DNA of 8,742 bases. Origin: CAYRGS01 sp964423875. GTDB lineage: Bacteria; UBA8248; JACPRG01; G963555815. The DNA lies in assembly GCA_964423875.1 (NCBI GenBank), contig CAYRGS010000130.1, forward strand, positions 1-8,742, in the 5' to 3' direction. Made by a program: the position numbers and the translations under genes. The first letter of the stretch is position 1, and each line of letters starts with the position of its first letter. Below are positions 1 through 6,445 of this stretch, piece after piece. The notes beneath the pieces are model-generated. The model was not told the origin of the DNA, made no database searches, and saw nothing but the letters and a program-made list of their open reading frames with translations.

Positions 1-27
1 TCCAAACAACCCCCCAAAATTGCCCCC

Positions 28-43
28 TTCACAAGTTGGTGAA
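28..43. promoter_or_regulatory. Inverted repeat TTCAC-N6-GTGAA upstream of the first gene
   Basis: A perfect 5-bp inverted repeat with a 6-nt centre lies about 30 nt upstream of the UbiD-1 start codon. The spacing and symmetry would suit a dimeric repressor or activator, but a repeat this short can occur by chance and I see no promoter hexamers tied to it. The window starts too close upstream to judge context. Confidence 0.2.
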
Positions 44-49
44 AAATGC

Positions 50-59
50 GGGCTAGCCC
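50..59. promoter_or_regulatory. Perfect 10-bp palindrome GGGCTAGCCC in the leader
   Basis: This self-complementary 10-mer directly abuts the AGAGAGGA ribosome binding site (60-67) of UbiD-1. It has no loop, so it is more plausible as a protein-binding palindrome than as an RNA hairpin. Function unknown. Confidence 0.15.
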
Positions 60-74
60 AGAGAGGATAGAGCC

Positions 75-1496
75 ATGCTGGAGAAAGACCTCAGGACGTT
101 CCTGGACGAATTGGAGGCCAACGACCTGTTGCGGGTCGTCCACTCGCCCGTTAACCCGGCCGCCGAGATGGGGACCCTTTTCGACCAGACGGACCGGCCC
201 ATCCTGTTTGAGAATATCAGGGGATTTGAAGACTGGCGGGTCTGCGGCGAGCTCCTGACAAAGCGGACGACCCAGGCCCTCGCCCTGGGGTGCGAGCCGA
301 AGGACGTTCTGCCGGAGCTGGTCCGGCGCTATCGCAAGGGGCTTGTCCCATTCGAGATCGTTGACGACGGGCCGTGCAAAGAGGTGATCCTGACGGGAGA
401 CGACGTCGACCTCAACCGCCTCCCCGTGGTCAAACACTCCAGGAAGGATGGGAACATCACCATCGGCTCCGGGATGAACTACACCCGGGATCTGGAGACG
501 GGGATCGGGAACCTGGCCATGCTTCGGATGGAGGTTCAGGACAGGAATCACACAGGGATGCTCCTCGTCCCGCGCCACACCTACCGGCATTTCGAGCAGT
601 ACGAGGCGGCCGGAGAGGACATGCCCATGGCGGTCCCCATCGGCCATCATCCGCTGCTGGACGTGGCCACGAACTGGACCGTCCCCTACGGCGTGGACGA
701 GTTCGAGTTGGCGGGGGCGTTGCTGGAATCCCCCATCCCCATGGTCCGGTGCGAGACGGTGGACCTCGTGGCCCCGGCCCGCGCGGAAATCGTCATCGAA
801 GGCAAGCTTCTGGCGGGCGTGAGGAAGGCCGAGGGGCCGTTCGGGGAGTTTCAATGCTCCTACGCTTCCGGGACCGGGGACAACCCGGTCTTCGAGGTCT
901 CGGCCATCACCCTGCGCCGGAATCCCATCTACCGCCACTGCCAGTCCACCAACTTCGTCGAGCACCAGTCCCTCAACGGCCTCCCGATGGAGGCCCACCT
1001 CTACGAGCGCCTGCGCGAGGTGGAGGGATTCTCAGACGTCCACGATGTCCACTGCGCCCCGTACGGCGGCCAGTTCGTGATCCTGATCCGGATGACCCCG
1101 CACTATGAAGGGCAGGTGGTCAACGTCCTGATGGGGGCGCTCAGCAGCGCGTACCTCCATCCCAAGGTGGCCATCGCCGTTGACGAGGACGTGGACATCC
1201 ACAAGGCGGAAGAGGTCCTGTGGGCCATCGGGACGCGCTTTAATCCGGACACCGACGTCCACCTCATCCGGGGGACCCGAAACCACCCGATGGATGTCGC
1301 CCTGCCCCAGGTCGCGCCCCCGGGGGCCCGCTGGCAGCGGGTCGGGGGCAAGCTCGGCATCGATGCCTGCCGCCCGTCGACCTTTCGGTTGGAGGAGCGT
1401 GAGCTGCTCGAGCGAACCGAGCCCCAGGGCGAGGGCGAGATCTTCCTGAAGGACCTGGAGGTCACAAACCGGATCAGCCGCCGGGCGCCGGTGTGA
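75..1496 (+). CDS. UbiD-family prenylated-FMN-dependent decarboxylase (UbiD-1)
   Basis: Cytosolic enzyme of 473 residues, a normal length for UbiD proteins, which reversibly decarboxylate aromatic, heteroaromatic or alpha,beta-unsaturated acids using prenylated FMN. The N-terminus (DLRTFLDELEANDLLRVV, residues 5-22) is the usual family opening. By comparison with fungal Fdc1, the catalytic Glu-Arg-Glu set is visible: R151 in GNLAMLR and E253/E258 in EGPFGE. The metal and phosphate site is also intact: N146, H168 in VPRH, and E238 in ARAEIVIEG. The block at 367-395 (VAVDEDVDI through NPDTDV) is the conserved C-terminal family region. The ATG at 75 has AGAGAGGA 7 nt upstream. It is the first visible gene of a plus-strand cluster, followed by a second, divergent UbiD gene. 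The substrate cannot be named. No UbiX gene is in the window, so prenyl-FMN must come from elsewhere. Family assignment is very secure; specificity is open. Confidence 0.95.
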   Translation: MLEKDLRTFLDELEANDLLRVVHSPVNPAAEMGTLFDQTDRPILFENIRGFEDWRVCGELLTKRTTQALALGCEPKDVLPELVRRYRKGLVPFEIVDDGPCKEVILTGDDVDLNRLPVVKHSRKDGNITIGSGMNYTRDLETGIGNLAMLRMEVQDRNHTGMLLVPRHTYRHFEQYEAAGEDMPMAVPIGHHPLLDVATNWTVPYGVDEFELAGALLESPIPMVRCETVDLVAPARAEIVIEGKLLAGVRKAEGPFGEFQCSYASGTGDNPVFEVSAITLRRNPIYRHCQSTNFVEHQSLNGLPMEAHLYERLREVEGFSDVHDVHCAPYGGQFVILIRMTPHYEGQVVNVLMGALSSAYLHPKVAIAVDEDVDIHKAEEVLWAIGTRFNPDTDVHLIRGTRNHPMDVALPQVAPPGARWQRVGGKLGIDACRPSTFRLEERELLERTEPQGEGEIFLKDLEVTNRISRRAPV

Positions 1497-1522
1497 GGGG
1501 GGTTCCCGCAATCCGCTTACGG

Positions 1523-1550
1523 TTGACGCGGTTCGGGCAAATTGTGTACC
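1523..1550 (+). promoter_or_regulatory. Possible weak sigma70-like promoter before UbiD-2
   Basis: TTGACG at 1523-1528 matches a -35 hexamer at five of six positions. The best partner at suitable spacing is TGTACC at 1545-1550 (16-nt spacer), which matches the -10 consensus at only three of six. It sits in the unusually long gap between the UbiD genes. Weak evidence; the sigma-factor preferences of this organism are unknown. Confidence 0.2.
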
Positions 1551-1596
1551 GTTGGGGGGATTCGAAAATGCGGGACGCACCTGAGTCCGGCCGTCT

Positions 1597-1613
1597 CCGG
1601 GCCGCTTGCCCGG
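1597..1613 (+). promoter_or_regulatory. 6-bp GC-rich hairpin in the UbiD-2 leader
   Basis: CCGGGC-CGCTT-GCCCGG forms a perfect stem. The TTG that would open the longest reading frame of UbiD-2 (1606-1608) overlaps its loop and right arm, with no purine-rich ribosome binding site just before it. This argues against that TTG as start. There is no T-run after the stem, so it is not a canonical terminator. Confidence 0.35.
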
Positions 1614-1665
1614 CAGTGAGGAGGCCTCTTTCCTCGTCCCCCCAGGGAGAAGGGAGATTTCCGGG

Positions 1666-3135
1666 GTGATCTTTCAAGACCTTCGGGAGTTCATCGATGA
1701 ATGTGATCGGATTGGAGAGCTCCATCGGATCGACGGTGCGGAGACCGACCTGGAGATTGGCGCCCTGACCGAATTGATCGCGGAGGAAGACCTCATGGGT
1801 CATCCGGCCCTGCTCTTCGATCAGATCAAGGGTTATCCCAAGGGGTACCGGGTTCTCTCCAACATCCTGACCAACGTCCGGCGCAACGCCCTGGCGTTGG
1901 GGATCGATCCGGATACCCCGCCCATGGAGGCGCTGCGGTATTGGAAGAACAAGGTGGCGGCTTATCAGCCGATTCCGCCGAAGGTGGTGAAGGACGGTCC
2001 GGTTTTCGAGAACATCTTCCGTGGGGATGATGTCGATATCCTCAAGTTTCCGTCCCCCCGCTGGCATGAGAACGATCCCGGCGCCTTCATCGGGACGGGG
2101 AATATGGTCATCATGAAAGACCCCGAGGGCGACTGGGTCAACGTGGCGGCCCAGCGGAACATGGTGTTCGAGCGCGACACCATCGGCATCCTCCCTTTGC
2201 CCGGCAAGACCCCGGCGATCTTCCTGCAGAAGGCCCACGCCCAGGGGGAGAGTCTCCCCGTAGTCATCTGCTTCGGCCAGGAGCCCCTGACGTGGATACC
2301 GGCCGGGTTTTTCTTCCCTTACGGGACCAGCGAATTCGATTACATCGGACATCTGCGGGGCGAGCCGTTGGAGGTCGTTCATGGGCCGTTGACGGGTCTC
2401 CCCTTTCCGGCCACTGCGGAGATCGTCATCGAGGGGCGCATCCCCCCGATGGAAGTCGAGAATCGCATGGAAGGCCCGTTCGGAGAGTTTACCGGCTATT
2501 ACGCGTCGGGACCGCACCCCCAGCCCGTCGTCAAAATCGACGCCGTTTACCACCGGAACGACCCGATCATTTTCGGCGTCCCTCCGCTCAAGCCGCCGGT
2601 CGGGCCTTATACCGGGATACCCCTGCTGGCGGCGGATACGTGGGACGCCCTCGAGAAGTCCGGGATTCCCGAAGTGGTTGGGGTCTGGCAGCCGGTGAGC
2701 CGCCTCATGACGGTTGTGTCCATCCGCCAGCGTTTTGCGGGGCACGCCAAATCGGCTGCGCTGGTGGCGGCCGGCGCCCGGGGAACGGCCTACTTCATCA
2801 AGTATGTGGTGGTCGTGGACGACGACATCGACATCACAAGCCTCGAGGACGTCATGTGGGCCGTCGTTACGCGCTGCAACCCCGAGGAATCGATGGACAT
2901 CATCAAAGAGACCTGGGGCTCGTCCCTGGACCCGAGCCTTTCCCCCGATGTGAGATTGAGGTCGGGCTCCGAGACGCATCTCAACTCCAAGGTCATCATC
3001 AACGCCTGCAAGAATTACAAGTGGCTCAAGGACTATCCGGTGATGAACCGAGTCTCGGACGAGGTCCGTCAAGCGACGCGGGAAAAGCATCGCGAGCTTT
3101 TCGAGTCCCTGGGCCGGAACAAGGTCGTTGTATGA
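1666..3135 (+). CDS. Divergent UbiD-family decarboxylase (UbiD-2)
   Basis: Second UbiD-family protein, 489 residues from the preferred GTG at 1666. The frame extends upstream to a TTG at 1606, but the GTG has GGGAGAAGGGAG nine nt before it and gives the standard opening (IFQDLREFIDECDRIGEL, from residue 2). The catalytic set is present: R164 in NVAAQR and E269/E274 in EGPFGE. Metal-site N159 and E252 (AEIVIEG) are also kept. The position usually occupied by the metal-binding histidine (PGKH in close relatives, PQH in Fdc1) reads PGKT, giving T182. The family block VVVDDDIDI (382-390) and the C-terminal LDPSLSPD segment (421-428) are intact, so the gene looks functional. It may decarboxylate a substrate different from UbiD-1's, or pair with UbiD-1 as in phenylphosphate carboxylase, where two UbiD homologues are subunits of one enzyme. 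Family is certain; activity is inferred. Confidence 0.93.
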   Translation: MIFQDLREFIDECDRIGELHRIDGAETDLEIGALTELIAEEDLMGHPALLFDQIKGYPKGYRVLSNILTNVRRNALALGIDPDTPPMEALRYWKNKVAAYQPIPPKVVKDGPVFENIFRGDDVDILKFPSPRWHENDPGAFIGTGNMVIMKDPEGDWVNVAAQRNMVFERDTIGILPLPGKTPAIFLQKAHAQGESLPVVICFGQEPLTWIPAGFFFPYGTSEFDYIGHLRGEPLEVVHGPLTGLPFPATAEIVIEGRIPPMEVENRMEGPFGEFTGYYASGPHPQPVVKIDAVYHRNDPIIFGVPPLKPPVGPYTGIPLLAADTWDALEKSGIPEVVGVWQPVSRLMTVVSIRQRFAGHAKSAALVAAGARGTAYFIKYVVVVDDDIDITSLEDVMWAVVTRCNPEESMDIIKETWGSSLDPSLSPDVRLRSGSETHLNSKVIINACKNYKWLKDYPVMNRVSDEVRQATREKHRELFESLGRNKVVV

Positions 3136-3148
3136 AGGAGGATCTGCG

Positions 3149-3167
3149 CGCGGGCTCCACGCCCGCG
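3149..3167 (+). promoter_or_regulatory. GC-rich hairpin between UbiD-2 and the binding-protein gene
   Basis: CGCGGGC-TCCAC-GCCCGCG is a perfect 7-bp stem with a 5-nt loop, 14 nt after the UbiD-2 stop codon and 60 nt before the next start. It lacks a following T-run, so Rho-independent termination is unlikely. A transcript-processing or stability element protecting the abundant binding-protein message downstream is a reasonable guess. Confidence 0.4.
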
Positions 3168-3226
3168 GAATCGGTGGTTGGAATGGAGGGCGCGGTTCAA
3201 TTCCTGGAAGCAAGGAGGAGGAAAAG

Positions 3227-4183
3227 ATGATGAAGCTCTTCAAGGTTGGTCTCGCGGCAGTCTGCGCGCTCTTGCTGGTGGGCGCTCTGGCCATCATCCC
3301 GTCGGCCTCGGCGGAAAGCTTCAAGTTCGGCGTCTCGAAGCCGGGCGGCGCCTGGTATCCCATCGGGACCGCCATCCAGCGATTGATGGATAAGGACTAC
3401 GGCGACAAGGTGTCCCTGGACATCGGCGGTGGTGTGGCCAACGCCTTGAACGCGTTGAGCGGCAAGATCGCGATGGGCTTGACCTTCGCCTCGACGGTGG
3501 CCGACGCGTTGAATGGCAGGGGGCCTTTCAAGGGGAAGGACGCCTCGGACCTGAGAATCGCCGCCGTTCAGTACAACCAGATGATGTGTTGGGTGGTATG
3601 GGCCGATTCCGGCATCACGCATTGGTCACAGCTCAAGGGCAAGCGGGTCAGTGCCATGCCCAAGCGGTTCTCCGCCCAGGCCCTGAACAAGGACATGCTG
3701 AAGGGTCTCGGGATGTCCTACAAGGATTTCTCCAAGACGCTTCACCTGGGGTTCAACGATTCCGTTTCGCAGATGAAGGACGGCCACATCGACGCTTTCA
3801 TGGGGCCGGGAGAGAGGGCGTACGCCCCGATCATCCAGCTTGCGGCACACAAGCCAATCCGCATCCTCAACTTCACCAATGAGGATATCAGCAAGATTCG
3901 CTCGGTTCAGCCCGCTCTCGTCCCGGTGACGCTGGAGAAGAAGTACTACAACCGGGCGGAGGACGCCCAGGTGGTCCAAACCTATCAGATCATTGTGACC
4001 AACAAGAACGTCTCTGAGAATTTGGTTTACAAGGTTGCCAAGGCGATGTACGGCAACCTGGATTACATGAAGAAGCTGAACCCGAACTTTAAACGGGTGA
4101 ACACAAAGTCCGCTACGCAAGATCTGGGTGCCAAGCGGCATCGCGGGTTAACGAAATACCTCAAGGAAGTTGGAGCTTTGTAG
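3227..4183 (+). CDS. TAXI-family TRAP transporter solute-binding protein
   Basis: Periplasmic substrate-binding component of a tripartite ATP-independent (TRAP) uptake system, TAXI type; 318 residues, typical of the family. A signal peptide is clear: MMKLFK, a hydrophobic core (residues 7-24), then a signal peptidase I site ASA|ES after residue 29. The mature start resembles TAXI proteins (FGVSKPGGAWYPIGTAI, 34-50), followed by a glycine-rich IGGGVANALNAL (67-78), the WADSGI...LKGKRV strand region (125-141) and DGHIDAFM (185-192). It ends with the usual C-terminal YLKEVGAL. The stretch after LKGKRV, often G-x-x-GSG in the family, reads SAMPKRFSAQ here, a local departure. Two adjacent ATGs (3227, 3230) follow AAGGAGGAGG (3212-3221); either fits. 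The frame is open further upstream to a TTG at 3128, but that part is not signal-peptide-like and overlaps the UbiD-2 end. It is followed by its permease gene. Ligand unknown. Confidence 0.93.
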   Translation: MMKLFKVGLAAVCALLLVGALAIIPSASAESFKFGVSKPGGAWYPIGTAIQRLMDKDYGDKVSLDIGGGVANALNALSGKIAMGLTFASTVADALNGRGPFKGKDASDLRIAAVQYNQMMCWVVWADSGITHWSQLKGKRVSAMPKRFSAQALNKDMLKGLGMSYKDFSKTLHLGFNDSVSQMKDGHIDAFMGPGERAYAPIIQLAAHKPIRILNFTNEDISKIRSVQPALVPVTLEKKYYNRAEDAQVVQTYQIIVTNKNVSENLVYKVAKAMYGNLDYMKKLNPNFKRVNTKSATQDLGAKRHRGLTKYLKEVGAL

Positions 4184-4193
4184 CCCTAGTTCC

Positions 4194-4210
4194 GGTTGAT
4201 TACGTCAACC
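4194..4210 (+). promoter_or_regulatory. 6-bp hairpin after the binding-protein gene
   Basis: GGTTGA-TTACG-TCAACC forms a perfect 6-bp stem 10 nt after the TAG stop. It lies immediately before the much stronger stem at 4213-4244. Together they look like a tandem 3' structure that could end or protect the binding-protein mRNA. Confidence 0.35.
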
Positions 4211-4212
4211 TC

Positions 4213-4244
4213 GACGGGGCCGGCGCTTGTGCGCTGGCCCCGTC
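4213..4244 (+). terminator. Strong 14-bp stem-loop between binding-protein and permease genes
   Basis: GACGGGGCCGGCGC (4213-4226) pairs over its full length with GCGCTGGCCCCGTC (4231-4244) around a TTGT loop; the only non-Watson-Crick pair is G4222-T4235 (G-U in RNA). The tail TAATATCGTTT is only moderately T-rich, so this may be a partial terminator (attenuator) or a barrier to 3' exonuclease rather than a full stop. Lowering permease relative to binding-protein expression is a known arrangement in binding-protein-dependent transporters. The following 158 nt to the permease start show no gene and no convincing promoter. Confidence 0.6.
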
Positions 4245-4402
4245 TAATATCGTTTGAAGTTTAGTAGACGGTTTGAGAGACTCGCGGAAGTCTATTTTGG
4301 CAGGGTTTGCAGCGACAGGGAAATTGCGAATGCCCACTTCCAATTCCCCGAACCGGTTTCAGGTCACTCTCATCCTATCAGGTCCTCAAAGGGCGACCTA
4401 AG

Positions 4403-6397
4403 ATGCAGAGACAACTGAAGGGTCGGGCCTGGATAGCGCTGAGCCTGTTTGCCGCGGGCTCTTCCATCTACCACATCTGGACGGGTGTTTTCGGCCAGCC
4501 GGAGGCCTATCTCCACCGCGTTATTCATGTCACCTTCATGTTTGGCATCAGCCTGATGGCCTATCCGATCCTCAAAAACCGGGATACGGAGAAGATCCCC
4601 TGGTATGACGGCCTGATCCTGCTCTTCTGGCTGACGTCGATGGGCTATATCTTTTATCACTACGAATGGATCAGCGAGCACATCGGGCATGTCGATACCT
4701 TCTCGGTTTTTGACAAGATCCTTGCGTTCGGTGCCATGGGCGTTGTCTTGGAGTGCTGCCGCCGGGTCATCGGATGGCCGCTGATGGCCCTCACCATCCT
4801 CGTCGTCGTCTTTGCCTTCGTGGGGCCGTGGATGCCTTGGTTGTTCTACCACCTGGGTTATTCGGCCTCCTTGGTGGTGGACAACCAGTATTTCCTGCCC
4901 GACGGCCTGTTCGGCTTGCCCACGGGCATTTCCGCGACGTTCATCTTCCTGTTCATCGTGTTCGGCGCGTTTCTCGAAAAGTCCGGGTTCGGGCAGTTCA
5001 CCATCGACTTCGCCACGGCCGTCGCGGGCCAGTTCCGGGGAGGTCCGGCGAAGGTGGCCGTCCTGTCCAGCGGACTGATGGGGTCGATCTCGGGCAGCAG
5101 CACCGCGAACGCCGTGATCACGGGGTCTTTCACCATCCCCATGATGAAGAAGATCGGCTTCAAGGCCCATGTGGCGGCGGCGGTGGAGGCGGCGGCCTCC
5201 ACCGGCGGGCTCATCATGCCGCCCGTCATGGCGTCGGTGGGGTTCCTGATGGCGGAGTACACGGGGATTCCCTACGTCCGGATCATGAAACTGGTTGTCC
5301 TGCCGGCGGTTCTCTACTTCCTGAGCGTGGGGATCATGGTCCACATCTACTCGGTGAAGGAAAAGATCCCGACCGTGCCGAAGGAAGAGCTGCCGGATCT
5401 CAAGAAAATCGTGAAGGAGCGGGGATATCTGGCCCTGCCGCTGATCATCCTGATCTATCTCCTGGTGGCCGGCTACAGCCCGGGTTATGCGGTCGTCCGG
5501 TGCATCGGCGGGATTCTTATCGTTTGTTGGGTCTGGGCGCTTATGCAGGTCATCATCGCCATGAAGAAAATACCGGCGCGGATGAACGCCCGGGAGATCT
5601 ATGTGGTTTGGAAGAGAGAGAACCGGATGGGTCTGCGGCGCATCTGGGACGCCTTGGTCCAAGGGAGCCTCCAGGCGACCATCGTGGCCGTCGCCATCAT
5701 CACCTCGGGCATCATGGTCGGGATATTCGATCTCACGGGCGTCGCCGTCAAATTCTCGGGCCTCCTCGTGGACTTCGCGGGGGGGAGCATCTTCCTCGCG
5801 CTTGTCTTCATCATGCTCACCTCGATCGTCCTCGGGATGGGGCTTCCTCTCTCCTCCGCGTACATCATACAAGTGGGCATCGCGATTCCGGCCCTCATCA
5901 CGATGATGCAGAGTATCGGCCTGCCGGAGCAGATCCTCGTCCCGCAGGCGCACCTGTTCGTGATCTTCTTCAGCGCTTTTTCGGCCATCACGCCGCCGAC
6001 GGCGCCCACCAGCTACGCGGCCGCCGCCATCGCCCGGTCGCCGATCATGCCCACGGCCATCGAGGCCATGAAGCTCGCGCTTCCGGCGTTTCTCCTGCCT
6101 TTTATGTTCGTTGTAGACCCGTCCCTGCTCTTGATCGGCTCGACGGGGAAGGTCACGCTTGGCGTCGTCTTCGCGTTGGGCGGGATCGTATCCATGGCCA
6201 TCGCGATTCAGAACTACGCCTTTGTCCTCCTCGACCCCGTGAAGCGGGTCTTGTTCTTTGTCGCGGGGATCGGCCTGATCGGCCCGACCCTTTACTGGCA
6301 CATCCCCGGCGCGATCGTGGCGGGGGGGCTCTTTCTGCTTCTGTGGGCCCGATATAGACGGGGGGGCTTGGAGAAGAAGGCGTCCTCGGAAGCTTGA
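4403..6397 (+). CDS. Fused TRAP transporter permease (4TM/12TM, DctQM-type)
   Basis: Inner-membrane permease, 664 residues from ATG 4403, the usual size of TRAP fusions that join the small 4-helix (DctQ-like) and large 12-helix (DctM-like) subunits. Hydrophobic segments run from residue 10 to about 650; roughly the first 150 residues correspond to the small subunit. DctM signatures are plain: SGSSTANAVITGSFTIPMMK (230-249), EAAASTGGLIMPPVMASVGF (262-281), LGMGLPLSSAYI (477-488) and SAITPPTAPTSYAAAAIA (527-544). It would take up the ligand delivered by the TAXI protein using an ion gradient. The frame opens upstream at TTG 4307, but those 32 residues look non-coding; the ATG has AAAGGG (4388-4393) nine nt before it and begins a typical cytoplasmic N-terminus ahead of helix 1. 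A 219-nt structured spacer separates it from the binding-protein gene. Family certain; substrate unknown. Confidence 0.94.
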   Translation: MQRQLKGRAWIALSLFAAGSSIYHIWTGVFGQPEAYLHRVIHVTFMFGISLMAYPILKNRDTEKIPWYDGLILLFWLTSMGYIFYHYEWISEHIGHVDTFSVFDKILAFGAMGVVLECCRRVIGWPLMALTILVVVFAFVGPWMPWLFYHLGYSASLVVDNQYFLPDGLFGLPTGISATFIFLFIVFGAFLEKSGFGQFTIDFATAVAGQFRGGPAKVAVLSSGLMGSISGSSTANAVITGSFTIPMMKKIGFKAHVAAAVEAAASTGGLIMPPVMASVGFLMAEYTGIPYVRIMKLVVLPAVLYFLSVGIMVHIYSVKEKIPTVPKEELPDLKKIVKERGYLALPLIILIYLLVAGYSPGYAVVRCIGGILIVCWVWALMQVIIAMKKIPARMNAREIYVVWKRENRMGLRRIWDALVQGSLQATIVAVAIITSGIMVGIFDLTGVAVKFSGLLVDFAGGSIFLALVFIMLTSIVLGMGLPLSSAYIIQVGIAIPALITMMQSIGLPEQILVPQAHLFVIFFSAFSAITPPTAPTSYAAAAIARSPIMPTAIEAMKLALPAFLLPFMFVVDPSLLLIGSTGKVTLGVVFALGGIVSMAIAIQNYAFVLLDPVKRVLFFVAGIGLIGPTLYWHIPGAIVAGGLFLLLWARYRRGGLEKKASSEA

Positions 6398-6445
6398 CGG
6401 CCCGAGCGGGGCGTTCATCCGGACCTTGGGTGAGGTGACGGCCTG

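Larger units (their letters stand above)
1497..1665 (+). other. Spacer between the two UbiD genes, with hairpins
   Basis: This 169-nt non-coding leader is long for adjacent same-strand genes. It contains a perfect 6-bp hairpin (CCGGGC at 1597-1602, GCCCGG at 1608-1613, 5-nt loop). Just after it is a weaker GAGGA/TCCTC pairing (1618-1622 with 1631-1635) that includes the palindrome GAGGCCTC (1621-1628). A strong ribosome binding site, GGGAGAAGGGAG (1645-1656), leads to the GTG at 1666. The length suggests separate initiation or leader-based control of UbiD-2, but this is not demonstrable from sequence alone. Confidence 0.5.

Noticed and set aside
44..1574. The 10-mer AAAATGCGGG occurs at about 43-52 and 1565-1574, in the leaders of both UbiD genes
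   Set aside because: A single shared 10-mer without symmetry or matched distance to the start codons is weak; it could be chance.
1606..1665. N-terminal extension of UbiD-2 from TTG 1606
   Set aside because: No ribosome binding site, overlaps a hairpin, and the 20 extra residues do not match the family.
3128..3226. N-terminal extension of the TAXI protein from TTG 3128
   Set aside because: It overlaps the end of UbiD-2, is glycine-rich and unstructured, and would bury the clear signal peptide; a strong ribosome binding site precedes ATG 3227.
1474..3375. 633-codon open frame on the minus strand opposite UbiD-2
   Set aside because: It is antisense to a convincing UbiD gene, its product is low-complexity (rich in Arg, Gly, Pro, Asp) with no recognisable domain, and long antisense frames are common in GC-rich coding DNA.
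4254..4301. Promoter-like hexamers upstream of the permease (TTGAAG, TTGAGA, TATTTT)
   Set aside because: No pair has acceptable spacing; TTGAGA and TATTTT are only 14 nt apart.
4307..4402. N-terminal extension of the permease from TTG 4307
   Set aside because: The residues look like translated spacer, and the ATG at 4403 fits the normal TRAP fusion start.
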